A model generated the notes under the pieces. The model was given only the letters and a program-made list of their open reading frames with translations. It was not told where the DNA came from and made no database searches. From the NCBI GenBank assembly GCA_008729055.1, contig SDUX01000001.1, positions 3,813,631-3,877,630 of the forward strand: 64,000 bases of DNA, read 5' to 3'. This DNA is from Pyropia haitanensis. Lineage: Eukaryota; Rhodophyta; Bangiophyceae; Bangiales; Bangiaceae. Shown one piece after another: positions 11,018 through 22,800 of the stretch. The position numbers and the translations under genes were made by a program. Every line of letters starts with the position of its first letter. Positions within the stretch are counted from its first letter, which is position 1.

Positions 11018-13376
11018 TCACAGTCGTGTGGCGGGGCGCCCTCCCCCTCCCCCAAAAAAGGAGCTCAGCTTCATCTGGCCGCCCGGCGCCGACAGCGGGC
11101 GCGGCGCCGCGACCCGCGGGCGCCGCTCCCCTGCCACAGACGCGAGGGTGGCCATCGCCCCCGCCAGGCCACACCGCGACGACGGCGGCGGCGGCGGCGG
11201 TGGCGCCCACGTGGGCGGCGGGCGCGACGGCGGCGGCGGGGACGCCCGCAACGGGTGGGACGCCACCGCCGCAGTGGCGGCGGCGCGGGGGACGGCGGCG
11301 GCGGAAGGGGAGACGGCGGCGGCGGGAGCAGCGCGGGGCCGGGCGGGAGTGGAAAGCCCCCGGCCGCTTCCGCGACTGGCGTCATCATCCCAGGTCGGGA
11401 CGGGCAGCCGTGGGCTCCCCCCCGACACGTCCGCCGCCGCCCGCCACGTGCCCGGCACGGCAGGCGCGGCGGCGGTGGCGCCGGCCAGGCCTCGCCCGCT
11501 GCCCGCTGACGCCGCCGCGGCCGGCGGCTGGGGCCGACCCGCCGAAGCGGTGGCGGTGGCGGCGGCGGTGGCGGCGGCGGCGGCGGTGGCGGTGGGAGCG
11601 GCAGTCTTGGCGGCGGTGGCGACAGTGCCGCCCCCCCCCGCCCCGCCCACCCCCCCCGCGCTGCCGACACCAGACACGGCCGCCGTAGCCGCGTCTGCCA
11701 GGGACAGGGGCGTCACACCCGGGCGGCGGCGCTTGCGGCAGCCCGCCGCCGCTGCCGTCGCCGCCCCCCGCGCCGGCGGCAGCGCCTCAAAGCCGCCCAC
11801 GCCCGCGTATCCCGCGGTGCGTGGCCGGCCGGCGCCGCCACCCGCGGCCGCGGCGGCGACGGCGTCCTCCCCTCGGCCGCCAGGCTCAAACCAGCCGTCG
11901 GGCGCGAGCGCCCCCGCCGCCGCCACCACCGACTCTGCGCGGGAGCGGGCGGCGGCGAGCTCCGACTCGAGCACCCCGACCCGCGACCGCAGCGCCTCCG
12001 CCTCTGCCCGCAGCGCGAGGGTGGCGGCGCCGCCCAGCTGCGCTTGCTCCGCCGCGTCGGCCGCGGCGCGGCGCTTGAGGGTGTCGAGCGCCCGCGCCTG
12101 CACGTCGGCGCGCCGCCGCAGCGCGGCCGCCTCGTTCCGGACCGACCGCCGCTCAACGTCGACCGCCGCTGCCGCAGCGGTGGCCGCGGCCATGGCCTCG
12201 CGCGCGGCGGCCGCATCGGCGGCGGCCTCCTTTTGTTGGCGCCCCAGTGCGGCGGTCGACGCCTGCACCTCCCGCACCAGCGTGTTGTAGTGCTCCCGCG
12301 CGCGCGCCGCCTTCTCCGAGTCGAGTGCCGCCTGCCGCGACGCGACCGCGTATTTGGCGCGCGCGCGGTCCTCGGCGGCGGTGACCGCCGCGGCCGCCGA
12401 CGCGGCCGCCGCGTCGGCGGTCGCGGCGGCGCGGCGGGCGGCGACGACCTCGGTCGCGGCGGCGGCGCAGACCGCGTCGACCTCGGTGAGACGGCCGAGG
12501 AACTCGCGCACCCGGTCGATCCACCCTTCCACCGCCGTCGACGCGACGGCGGCCGCCTCGATCGCCGCCCGCGAGTACTCGGGCGACAGCGGCGGGGGGG
12601 CGGCTGCGGTGGGGGGGGCCGCGCCACGCCCACCGCCACAACCGCCGGTGCAGCCGCCACCCTCCTGGGTGGCGGCCAAGGCCGCTTCGTCGGGCAGGCC
12701 GTTGCAGAGGAGGGTGGTCCAGCCGCCTCGCCGGCGCTCATTCCACGCGGCCGGCTTGCTGCGGCAAAGCGGGCACTCCCTGGGCACGGATGGGAGGATG
12801 GCAGAGGGGGGGGGGCAGGGAAGGACGAAACAAGCAGCGTTGCAGCGTCACCAGACAGGGGGAGGAGGACAAGCCACTGCTTGGGTGGCAAGCGGCGGGT
12901 GTGAGCAACAGGGACCGTGCGGCACAGTCTATCATCCCTCGGCCCCTAGGCTAGCAGCACCAAGGCGGCCTGCAAGACCAGGGTTATCCAACCATCCCCC
13001 CACCGCCTCCCCAACCCCTCAGCATTCACCAGCGTCACAGCTCGGACCCTCTCGCCAACACCCCGGGCCCACGCCCCCTCCACCCTCCCCCCCCCCCACC
13101 ACCCCCAACGTACTGGCAATACTCCAACGACTGCGCAATGCAGTTGGCATGAAAGACGTGGCCACACGGCGTCGTCGCGGCGGGCAGGCACAGCGGGTTG
13201 AGGCAGACGGCGCACGTCTCGGGGGCGGCGTCGGCGGGGGCGCCCCCCACCCCCCCCCCGCCGCCGCCACCGCCGCCGCCATTGCCCTTGGCAGCACGCG
13301 CCGCCGTCACCTGCGCCGCCCGGCCGGCGGCAGCCAGCTCCTGCGCCGACCGCCGCAGGTCAGCAGTAACGCTCAT
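11018..13376 (-). CDS. RING-H2 E3 ligase with coiled coil and C-terminal PIP box, TRAIP-like, 674 aa
   Basis: Exons are complement(13114-13376) and complement(11018-12779); donor GTACGT, acceptor GTGCCCAG. The junction falls inside the RING and restores EYCQ-ECPLC. Zinc ligands are C55, C58, C71, H73, H76, C79, C90 and C93, a C3H2C3 RING. A long Ala-rich, heptad-like coiled coil follows (roughly residues 140-390, e.g. RQAALDSEKAARAREHYN), then a disordered Ala/Pro/Gly region. QMKLSSFF at about 656-663, eleven residues from the end, is a canonical PCNA-interacting (PIP) box. RING, coiled coil and C-terminal PIP box in this order is the architecture of TRAIP/NOPO, a replisome-associated ubiquitin ligase of DNA interstrand-crosslink repair and replisome disassembly. 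Identity rests on architecture; the coiled coil itself is not diagnostic. It is divergent from SMARCD. Confidence 0.8.
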
Positions 13377-14168
13377 GCCCACCGAGGGCGGGGCGACGGC
13401 GGGGGGGGCGCCGCCGCCGCCGACGTCGCCGCCGCCGCCACCCCCACCGCCGCCGCCACCCCCGCCGCCACCACCACCCCAATCCCCACTCCCACAGCCA
13501 CCACCACCGTCACCACCACCGCAGCCGCCAACTGGGCGGCAGCAGGGGTGTACTCAAAAGGGGGGCAGGGGGGGGGAGGCGGAAAGGGCGGACGCAAACA
13601 CGACACCCAGGGGAAATCGCGCCGATGGGGCACGGGCGCCGGCCAGCGCGTCCCGGCAGCGTCTCGCCTCTGCGCCGGCGAGGCGAGCAGGAGCGAATCC
13701 ACATGCTCGGGAGGGCACCATCCGGCAGTGGCGACGGCCTGCGCGCCGCTCGGCGCGAGCGCGCTCAGCGCGCTTCACGCGGCGCGCCCCGTGCTTCGCG
13801 CCATGTATTACCGGCCGGGCTTTCGGTCGGATCACAAGGGGTTTGCGCTGGCACACACTGCCAAATGGAAGAGGCCCCCCCCTCCACTCCGTCAGAGTGT
13901 CCCCGCGTGACCCGGCACTCCTGGACCTCGGACAATTTGTCAACCGCCAGTGTGCTTACAGAAAGCCCCAGGCGCGCGCGCGCGGCCGACGGCGGCCGCG
14001 GGTCTCTCAACGCTGCCTGTGGGGGGGCGGGAGGGGGGGTGGGGGGGGGGCACCAGCGCAGCGGCCCCCGACCGCCGCGCGCGGCGCGCGGCTCCCGCGC
14101 GCCGGGCGGTGCCGCGCCGCACCCCCGCCGGCACCCGCCTGGTGCGCGGCCGCGGCCGCGGACGGGCC
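13377..14168. other. Divergent promoter region, TRAIP-like and SMARCD genes
   Basis: These 792 bp lie between two divergent start codons. GCGC-rich motifs cluster at 13740-13800 and an AT-richer dip lies around 13800-13940. No coding exon is recognised. Confidence 0.5.
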
Positions 14169-15393
14169 ATGGACCCGACGCGCCGCGGCGGCAGCGGCGG
14201 CGGCGGCGGCGGCGGCAGCAGCGGTGGCGGCAGCGGCGGTGGCGGCCGCAGCGGCGGCGGCGGCGGCGGCGGTGGCGGCAGCGGTGGCGGCGGTGGCGGT
14301 GGCGGCGGCGGCGGCGGGGCGGCCCCCCCCCCGGCGCCCCCCCCCCCCCCCCCTCCTCGCATGGCCGGCGCGGCGCGGGGGGCGGCGGCGGCCACCCGCA
14401 GGGGGGCCGCTACCCGCCAGGCGCACCCCCCCCCAGCGGCGGGCGGCCACCGGCGCGGCCGCCGCCGGCCGGCGGCGGCGGCGGCGGCGGCGGCCACGCC
14501 GCCAAGGCTCCGCCGCGCCGTCCGCCATCGGCGGCGGCAGCGGCGGCAGCCGCGGCGGCGACAGCCGCGGCGGCGGCGGCGGCAGCAGCAGCAGCAGCGT
14601 CAGCGTCGGCTGGTAGGGGAGGCGGGGGGGGTGCGCCGGGCGGTGCCGCCGCCCCCGCCGAGCCGCGGCCGGCGCCCAAGCGGCGGCGGGATGGGACGCC
14701 GCCGGCGGGGTCCCCACCGCCAGGGGGGGGGTGGGCGTGGGGCCGTCTGGGGGGGGGGGCGCTGCCGCTCCTGGCGGGGGGGCCACCGCCGCCCGCCCGC
14801 CGTCGGGGGCGGCCGCCAGCGCCAGCACCAGCGCCAGCGGCGGCGGCGGCGGCGGCGGCGCCGCTGCGGGTGGCGGCACCGCCGCGGCCGCGGCGCCCGC
14901 GGCGCCGTCGCGGAAGCGGTCCAAGTCGGGGTCGGCCGCCGCCGCCGCGGCGGCGGCGGCCGCCGCGCCCGCCACGGCCGACGGCGCCGGCGGCGGGCCG
15001 GGTGGGGGGGGGCGGGGGGCGGGGGGGCGGCCGTCAAGCGGCTGACCGACGCGCTGCGCCGCGAGTCGCCCACCCTCGGCCGGCTGCTCGACGTGGAGGC
15101 GGCGGTCGCCGCGGCGGCGGCGGCCAAGCGCGCCGACGTGGCCGCCGCGCTGTCGGCCGCGCGAGCGCTCTACCCGGCCGCGCCCGTGGGTGGTGACGAT
15201 GGAGGCGGCGGCGGCGGCGGCGGCGGCGGCGACGGGGGGGGGGCGCGGGGGGGGGCGGCGCGGCTGCTCGGGGGGGAGGGAGGGGTGGGGGGGGGGAGGG
15301 GGGGCTCCTCTCCACCGCCGCCGCCGCCAAGGCGGTGCTGCGTGCGCGCAGCCGCACGCTGCGGGTGCGGATTGAGACGGAGCTCCGCGCACA

Positions 15394-15435
<42 letters not shown>

Positions 15436-16366
15436 GTCGCCGGGAGGGGCGGGGGGGGGTGGCGGCGCCGACGCACCCTTCCGACCGGGGGACGGCCCCG
15501 GCGGCGCCTCTGCGGGGGCGGTCGACGCCGCTCCTCCGCCACTGCCGCCCGCGGGTGGTGTGGCGGGCGGGATGCCGCCGCCGCCGGCGGTGCCGCCCTC
15601 CTGGTCGTTGCGGCTGCAAGGGGTGATGGTGCCCGAGGCGGAGCCGCCGCCGCCGCACCCCCCCGGCGCGGAGGAGGGTGCGCCCGGCGGGGCGCCCCCC
15701 CCCCCGCCCCCCCCTCCCCCCCGGCTGACGCAGGTCATCCGGCGGGCGGTGTTCCAGCTGGACGCGACAGCCCAGCCCGACGGGTGGCTCATTGACTGGG
15801 CGCGGGCACCGGGCGAGCCGCCCGCGGACGCGCTCGAGGTGACCCGCCCGGGGGGCCCCGCCGCGGTCGGCGCGCCCGTTCATGTCCTCCTGTACGTGGA
15901 GCACGCGCCGCCGCGGGTGGCGCTGTCGCCGCACCTCGCGGCGCTGCTGGGTGTTCGCGCCGGCTGCCGCGCCGCCGTCCTCGGCCGCCTGTGGCAGTAC
16001 ATCCGCAAGCACCGGCTGCCCGACGCGGCGGACCGCGGGGTGGTGCGGCTCAACGAGGGCCTCCGCGGCCTGGTGGTGGCCGCGACGGGGCGGACGCCGC
16101 CCCCGGCGCTGTCGGCAGCGGCGGTGTTTGAGGTGGCCAAGCTCCACATGGGGCCCCCGCCGCCGGTGCGCCTGCGCACCACCGTCGGCGGGCCGCCCGT
16201 CGTGTACGACGTCACTGTGGATGTGGCGGTTGAGGCGGGGGGCGCCGCCGCCGCCGCCGGGGGCGTCACCGCCGCCGACGCGGCGGCGGCCACCGGCGGT
16301 GCCCCCACCACCGCGCCGGGTGGCTCGGGCGCGCCCCCCGCGGCGGCGGCGGCGGCGGCGGCCGAC

Positions 16367-16398
<32 letters not shown>

Positions 16399-16915
16399 TA
16401 AGACGGCCAACGAGCTGCTCGAGTCCCTCGCCGCCCACCGTCGCCGCCGGGATTTTTTTGCCCACTTTGCCGACCACCCGTCCGAGGCGATCAACCAGCT
16501 GGTGCTGACGCAGACGCGCGAAGCCAAGAGCCCCCCGCCACCGCCGGCCGCGGGGGTGGGGGGCACCCCGACGGGCGCCGCCGCCGCTGCGACGGCGGCG
16601 GCGGCAAAGGGCGCGGCAGCGGCAGGCGGTGGCGGCGGCACGGCTGCCAGCGGGTCGGCGGCGGCCGGCGGCGCCCTCACGCCCGCCGCCGCGACGACGT
16701 CCGCTGCGCCCGCGGGCGCGGCGCGGTTGGGCATGCCCGACGAGGAGCGCCGGGCGGTCTTTTACACCCAGCCGTGGGTGCACGAGGCCATCCCGCGGTA
16801 CCTGTTCCGCAAGCAAATCGCCGACGCGACGCGGGCCGTGCCGGACGGGCCGGCCAAGGAGGTAAGCGTGACGGTCGTGCCGGGGCCGCCGCCTCGCTCG
16901 TCTATGCGGCGGTAG
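14169..16915 (+). CDS. SWI/SNF subunit SMARCD/BAF60 (SWIB domain), frame-broken at G/C runs
   Basis: The start at 14169 has strong Kozak context (GGGCCATGG). The first ~290 codons are Gly/Ala/Pro/Arg low complexity with a basic PSRKRSKSGS. The conserved BAF60 core begins near 15035 (KRLTDALRRESPTLGRLLDVE), continues with AVLRARSRTLRVRIE (about 15330), then the SWIB domain (VALSPHLAALLGVRAGCR, LWQYIRKHRLPDAADRGVV; about 15915-16170), the RRRRDFFAHFADHPSEAI block, and the family's C-terminal EERRAVFYTQPWVHEAIPRYLF. Usual length is about 500 aa; here about 916 if read through. To read it through, the frame must change four times, always at G or C runs (about 14323-14434, 14723-14759, 15003-15027, 15234-15305) and always by -1, so I treat these as sequence errors. 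A GAG/GTAAGC donor at 16861 leaves open a further 3' exon. Confidence 0.85.
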
Positions 16916-17737
16916 GGCGGGGTGGGCGCGGGGGTGGGGGGGGGGTCATGGGGGGGCGGGAGGAGAGTGGCAGAGGGGCCAGCCGAGGCGGAGCGTGTGT
17001 TGGGGCGTGCTTTGATGAAGATGCGTGCCGTGGAGGCTTGTGCGTGCCCCTCTCCAGCCGCACGGCCGCGACTGCGCCGGTCACCTTGTGGGACACACTG
17101 GGAGCAGGGCAGGGGGCGTTAGGGGTTGCCGTCCCGTCTGGTGGGTGCTGGAATGGGTGCCCGTTTTTTCTGTTTCCGCTCTCCAAGGTGCTCGTCACGG
17201 TGTCGCCTACAACAGTGCTGATGACCGCAACCGGTGCTGTCGTGACCACCGCGGCCACCACTCATGCTCGCCAAAGGCACGCAGCTGGGAAGGCCATTGC
17301 AGAATGAGCGAGCACCCACGCAACGACGGCAGGGGCGGCGCCAGGGGTACCGCTACGCTTGAGAGGTGGTCTGCCACGCCGTAGAGATGGTCGTCCACCA
17401 TGTCGTCCCGAGGAGCTCTGAGAGCACGTTCAACTCCGCGAAGACCCTGTGAAGAAACAGTCAACTCACGAGATCTCCTGGAAATACAATGAATTTCCCG
17501 CAAAAGATGTACTTTTCCATCACGATAGCCGAAGTACTACTCCTCTTGGTTGCTGGCAGTGTTGTCGGTCAGTCCCAGCAGGATCGGGGGTGTGTTGTAC
17601 GCAGTGCTGCCGATGCCGGGGCGCCCAACCTGTCGCCCCAAGTCACTTGCTGTCTCTTTGGTCTTCTCTTCCGACACTAGCGCGTCTTCCTGCACTGCCC
17701 GGCCTTGGCTGCCTTGGTGCGATCACTGGCGCTTGCC
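16916..17737. other. Intergenic SMARCD-Rpn6, with a small secreted-like ORF
   Basis: This should hold the SMARCD 3' UTR and the Rpn6 promoter. A 63-codon frame at 17489-17680 (+) begins MNFPQKMYFSITIAEVLLLL, resembling a signal peptide or membrane anchor, with much lower GC than the genes. It has no recognised family and could be 5'-leader sequence of Rpn6. Confidence 0.4.
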
Positions 17738-19435
17738 ATGTCCCCTGCAGCGATGGACGGGACCCCAGCGGATGGGTCAGCTGCGGCCTCGGCACCCGCC
17801 GCGGCGGCAGAGGCCGCCGCCCCGCCTGGGGAGCAGTCCTCCCTGGTCGGCGTGCTGGAGCGTGCCGACGCTTTGGCGGTAGCATCGCCCGCCGACGCAG
17901 AGCCGTTGTACCGACGTATTATTGATGGCGAGTCGGATCTGGTGGTGACTCCTGCCGATGATGTCAATGCGATCAAGCAGTCGGCCATTATTGGTGCGTT
18001 GCCGCGTGCTTGGGTGAGGGAGAGGGACCTGCTGGGGATCTGCCTCACCTTTTGTTTGCCTTGCAATCTTTGCTGGTGGTGTCGTGGTCTCATGCGCGTT
18101 GGTGCGTGACTGGCGTCCACGTCCATCTCTATCCGGGCGGTCGACGCCGCCGTTCCTATTCCGCTGTTTATCTGCATCACTGCTGTCTGCGCTGGTCTAT
18201 TTGCACTGGCTAACTTATATGTTTTCCGTGCCTCGGCTCTTATTGCAACGTTGTGTGTCCCGCCCTCTCACCCCGTCCCAGGCCTTGCGGACGTGTTGAT
18301 CAAGTGCAATCGCGCGTCCGAGGTGGCGACGCTGACAAAGACGCTGCACGGTTACTTTGCCACCATTCCCAAGGCCAAAACGGCCAAGCTGGTGCGGACT
18401 GTCATTGACCATGTGTTGGTCAGCTCTGTCATTGTCGCCGATGGCCAGAGCCGTGAGGAGGCCAAGGCCGCCCACGTGAAGATGCAAGCAGACCTGTGCA
18501 AACAAACCATTGCGTGGTGCCGGGCGGAGAAGCGTACTTTCTTGCGGCAGCGCATCCAGGGCCGGCTGGCCAGCCTGCAGCTGGAAGCTGAGCAGTATAC
18601 GGCGGCTCTGTCTGGCATCACGGAACTTCTCCGGGAAGTTAAGCGCCTGGACGACAAGGCGCATCTGTTGGAGGTGCAGCTGCTTGAGTGCCGCGCACAA
18701 CACGCGCTGCGGAATGGGCCCAAGGCGCGGGCGGCGCTGACGTCGGCGCGGACGACGGCCAATGCCATCTATGTACCTCTCACTCTGCAGGCGGCCATTG
18801 ACATGCAGGCGGGGGTGGTTTCTGCTGAAGAGAAGGACTACAAGACGGCCTACTCATACTTTTACGAGGCCTTTGAAGGCTTCTCCTCATTGGGCGATTC
18901 TCGGGCGGTGAGCAACCTCAAGTACATGCTGCTGTGCAAGATCATGGTTGACTTGCCTGGCGACGTCGTGTCGCTGTCGTCAACGGTGACAGCGTTGAAG
19001 CACAGCGGCCGCGAGGTGGACGCGATGAAGGCGGTGGCGTCTGCGCACAGTAAGCGGTCGTTGGAAGGCTTTGAGGCGGCTCTGAACGAATACGACGAGG
19101 AGCTCAAGCAGGATGCGACGGTGCGGACGCACCTGACTGCCCTGTACGACACGCTGCTGACCGGTAACCTGCTACGGATCATCGAGCCCTACTCGCGGGT
19201 GGAGATCTCTCGTGTCGCAGAGCTTATCAAGCTCCCCCGGCCGACTGTGGAGTCCAAGCTCAGTCAGTTGATCTTGGACAAGAAGCTGAAGGGCATCCTA
19301 GACCAGGGCGCCGGATGTTTGGTCGTGTTTGACGAGGCCCCTGTGGCCAAGACGTACCAGTACGGCATTGACACGTTGACAAACATGGACAAGGTGCTCA
19401 ACACGCTGTTTGAGAAAGCCGCCTCTCTACGGTGA
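17738..19435 (+). CDS. 26S proteasome lid subunit Rpn6 (PSMD11), 469 aa, two exons
   Basis: Exons are 17738-17993 and 18282-19435; donor GTGCGT, acceptor CCGTCCCAG, phase 1, joining SAIIG to LADVLIKCNR as in Rpn6. Diagnostic blocks are SEKRTFLRQ-like (AEKRTFLRQRIQGRL), KARAALTSARTTANAIY, EKDYKTAYSYFYEAFEGF, KYMLLCKIM, then the PCI domain (roughly 290-450) with LYDTLLTGNLLRIIEPYSRV and KKLKGILDQGAGCLVVFDE, and the C-terminal helix ending KVLNTLFEKAASL. The subunit is a solenoid-PCI lid component that clamps lid to core particle. An Ala-rich N-terminal extension of about 40 residues makes it longer than the usual ~420. The start at 17738 has G at -3; an in-frame ATG at 17753 is an alternative. 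Confidence 0.96.
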
Positions 19436-19824
19436 GGTAGCACTTGCGGGGGTTCTCTGAGCGAGTGGCGCGGGAGGCAGGGGAACTCATCTCCGCGACT
19501 GTCGGCGCTGTTCGTTTTTTCCGGGTCCCTCTTCTCTTTTTGTGTTCTCCTTGCGCTTTCTTTTGCTCTGTGGTGCGCTCGTGGCTCGCTTCCTCTTGTT
19601 GTAAAAATTGCTATGAAGTGAACGTGCGTTTCCTTTGCCGTTATGTTCTACTGCTGCCGCGGTGTTCTCCTGCCTTGGTGGTTTTGGCTGCGCAGCTCCG
19701 CGGCGTTGGCCAATGCACCGAGCGTCACGCCAGAGGCAGGCCCATCTCCGTACCAGTTCGATTTGTCTGCATGTGCATTTACTGTTCCCCACTAACGCAT
19801 GAATGCTCTCACTTGACCCGCAGT
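19436..19824. other. Convergent 3' region, Rpn6 and disordered protein
   Basis: This T-rich, lower-GC spacer between two convergent stop codons should contain both 3' UTRs. No gene is seen. Confidence 0.6.
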
Positions 19825-22800
19825 CTAGTCCAACATGGCGTCTATTGCAATGCTCAACGGGTCTTGTGGGTCCTGGCTCGACCCACGTGGCATTGGGGAC
19901 CCCGTCGCCGTGTTGACCCGGAGCGACTCGGACAACAGCGCCCCGGGCCACAGCGCCTCTTCTGCGGCGTCCGCGTCGTCATCGTCGGCGTCGCTGCCGC
20001 CCACGTACATGTTGGCTTCGGGCCGCGGCAGCTGTGAGCCATGCGATGAAGGACCGGTCCCTCCGCTCCCCTCTGCCCCGCCCTCTGACTCTGCCCCGGG
20101 CAGCTGTCGAGTCCCGGGCCGCGCCTGCCGCCGAACGCGACGATTGGGGGACCGACTGGCGCGCCCGCTGCCCGTAGGCCGCGTCAATGGGGCGTGCACC
20201 CGTTGCATCCGCCTCTTGTTCTTGGAAGCCCGCTGCTCTGCCTGCGCGGCCGCCGCCTCCACAGCACTGGCCACGGCCTCGGCAGCGACGACAGCAGCCT
20301 GGGCGGCTGCTTCGGCGGCCTCGGCGGCACGAGCTACTTTGATGACACTGTCCCGTTCGGTGGTGGCGACGGGCGCTGCCTTGGGCGAGGCGGTGGTGGC
20401 GGCGGGCGTTGCCTTGGGCCAGACGCTGGTGGCCGGCGGCGTCACCGGCGCGGCCGTGGTAGCCGACGCTGCCTGCGGCGGGGAATTGCCCATGAATGGC
20501 AGAGGCTGCTGCATCCGCAGGGCTCGTGGTGAGGCAACAGCAGCGTTGGCTGACCGCGGCGTGGTTGGGGGTGTGATGACCAACCGCTGGATGCGAATGA
20601 CTTGCGACTGCATGATGTCCCGGCTGGGAGAGCGGCGGACGGAAGATGCACCGGTCATTACGGGCGGCGTCGCTGGCACCGGTGGCGGGGGTGGTGGCAG
20701 GCCGGCTGCCCGCTTGTCCAGGGCGGCAATCATGGCGCGCACGCGGGAAGCCGCCGATGGCCACGTTTCCGCTACAGGGGAAGCAGGCGGCTGTGTGGCC
20801 GCTGCTGCCGCCCCCGGCACCGACGACGCTTGCCCGACATGCCCCGCAGCGGGCGACACGGCCGCACTGCCAACGTGTCCTGTCACCGACACAGATTCCG
20901 TTGCGATAGCGTGCGGCGTCAAAGGCGTCCCGATCGCCTCGTTTGCACCACCAGCATCGGGCAGGCAGAGATCTGGTAGTTCCAGCACCGACGTCGGCAC
21001 AGACGCGGACGGCAGGCCGTACACGACGGCGGCTTCCTGTCGAGCAACGGCTGCGGGGATGACACTCAGCTGCCGACGGCGACGGCGCCGCGGCGGCGCA
21101 GCGGAAGTCGTGGCTGCCCCGCTCCGAACCACTTCGGGTGGCGCCGACGTGGCGGAAGCCTCAGCGCTGCGGCTGCGGGGGACACGACGGTCGCTCACGG
21201 GGGTTGACCGCGGTGGCTCAACCAGCGGCTGACGGGCCGACCCCGTACGGGGAGGCGGCGCAGCAACTGCGCTCCGCTGGATTGCTGCTTCGATGGAGCG
21301 CACAACGTTGGACACCGCGTTGCGTTTCGGCTCAGGCCGCGCCGTTCGGCCATCACGCTCAGGCGTGGGTACCGGCCACCGCGGTCGCGAGTGGGCCGCC
21401 GCGGCGGACGCGCCATGCGAAGCGGTGGGCGTGGCCGGCGGAAGTACACACGTCGGACGGGCAGCCGGCAGGTGTGGCAGGGAAGCACGAGCCACCGCCG
21501 TCGACGAATTCACTCCACGTTTCGGGGATGAGGGCGGCTCCGCCATGGACGCCCGAGGCGTAGGGACACTCTCCGCGCTGCCAGTATCATCGTCTTCCGC
21601 GTCCACAAAACGAAGGGAATCCTCCGCTGGTAGTGGTGGCACGGCTGCCGTCCTATCTGCCGCGGCCGCTGCTGTTGGCGCTTCCGCGACCTCTGACGAC
21701 GCCAGGGCGCCCGGGATGTCCAGCGTGGTCTCCAACGGTGGACAAAACCGCTCCCCTTGGGAGGACGTGGTGGCTTCCGGAGAGGCGGTAGTGGAGGAGG
21801 AGGCTAGCGCCAGCTTCCGGAGAAACTCATCGCCCTGCTGCGGTGCGGGACGGCCCACCGGTGGGGTCGTCTGGGCGGGTGTGAGCTCCCTGTCGCCCGC
21901 CCAGTCGTGACAGCTGGTAGAGCTACTAGAGCAGGTTTCCGTCTCGTCATGGAGGCCGTCTTCGGGGTTGTTGTTTGAATTCGAGGCTGCTGCCACCACC
22001 GGGGACGGTGACGCCGTGGTCCCGCTCCGACTACCTTGGGCGAGAAGGGCGAGAGTAGAAGTCGGCGCCACCGACGCAGGTGCGTCAGCTGGCCTAAACG
22101 GCGGGGCTGCCGCGGCAACCGGTGCGACCGACGGTGTCGCCAGTACAGGCGACGAGGCGGCTGTAGCAGACAGCGTGGCCGCAGAGACAGCGGGCGCAGC
22201 CGCCTGAGCAGCCGGTGCAACCACAGGGGCAGTCGAGGCAGCCTCTTGAGCAGCCAGTGTGGCCACAGGGGCAGCGCGCGCATGCTGTTGAGCAGCTGGT
22301 GCGGCCGCAGGGGCAGCCGGTGCAGCCTCATGAGCAGCTGGTGCGGCCACAGAGGCAGTCGGCGCAGCCTCCTGCATCGCTGGCACGGTCACAAGGGTAG
22401 CCGACATACCCTCCTGGGCAGGAGGTGCAGCCATCGGAAGCGCCGGCGCAGCTGAAACAGGAGGCGCAACCACGGGGACACCCGGCGCCGACGTTGTCGA
22501 ATCCGAGGATGTCACCCCACCATCAATTGTGGACGTTGGAGCCGCCGCCACCGCCACGGCACTCGCCGCGGCGCTAGCCTTGGCGGCGGCTACGTCGGCT
22601 TCTGGTGACCCAGCGACCGTCGGCTGCCCAGCTGGGACTGGCGCCGCACCCAGCGGCGGCGCAGCAGCCGCCAGCTCCGTTGACGCTGTAGCCGCCTTGA
22701 CCGCGGGTGCGGCCGTCGAGGGCACTGCCGCGGGTGCCACTGACGGCGCGGACCCGCCGTCGCCGCTATTGATGACGTCGGCACTTGTAGCGGGCGCGGC

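Noticed and set aside
15185..15330. An intron in SMARCD between YPAAPV and AVLRAR
   Set aside because: A donor-like GTGGGT and an acceptor-like CCAAG exist, but a -1 slip in the G-runs gives a continuous coding read (LLSTAAAAKAVLRARS) that fits the other breaks better.
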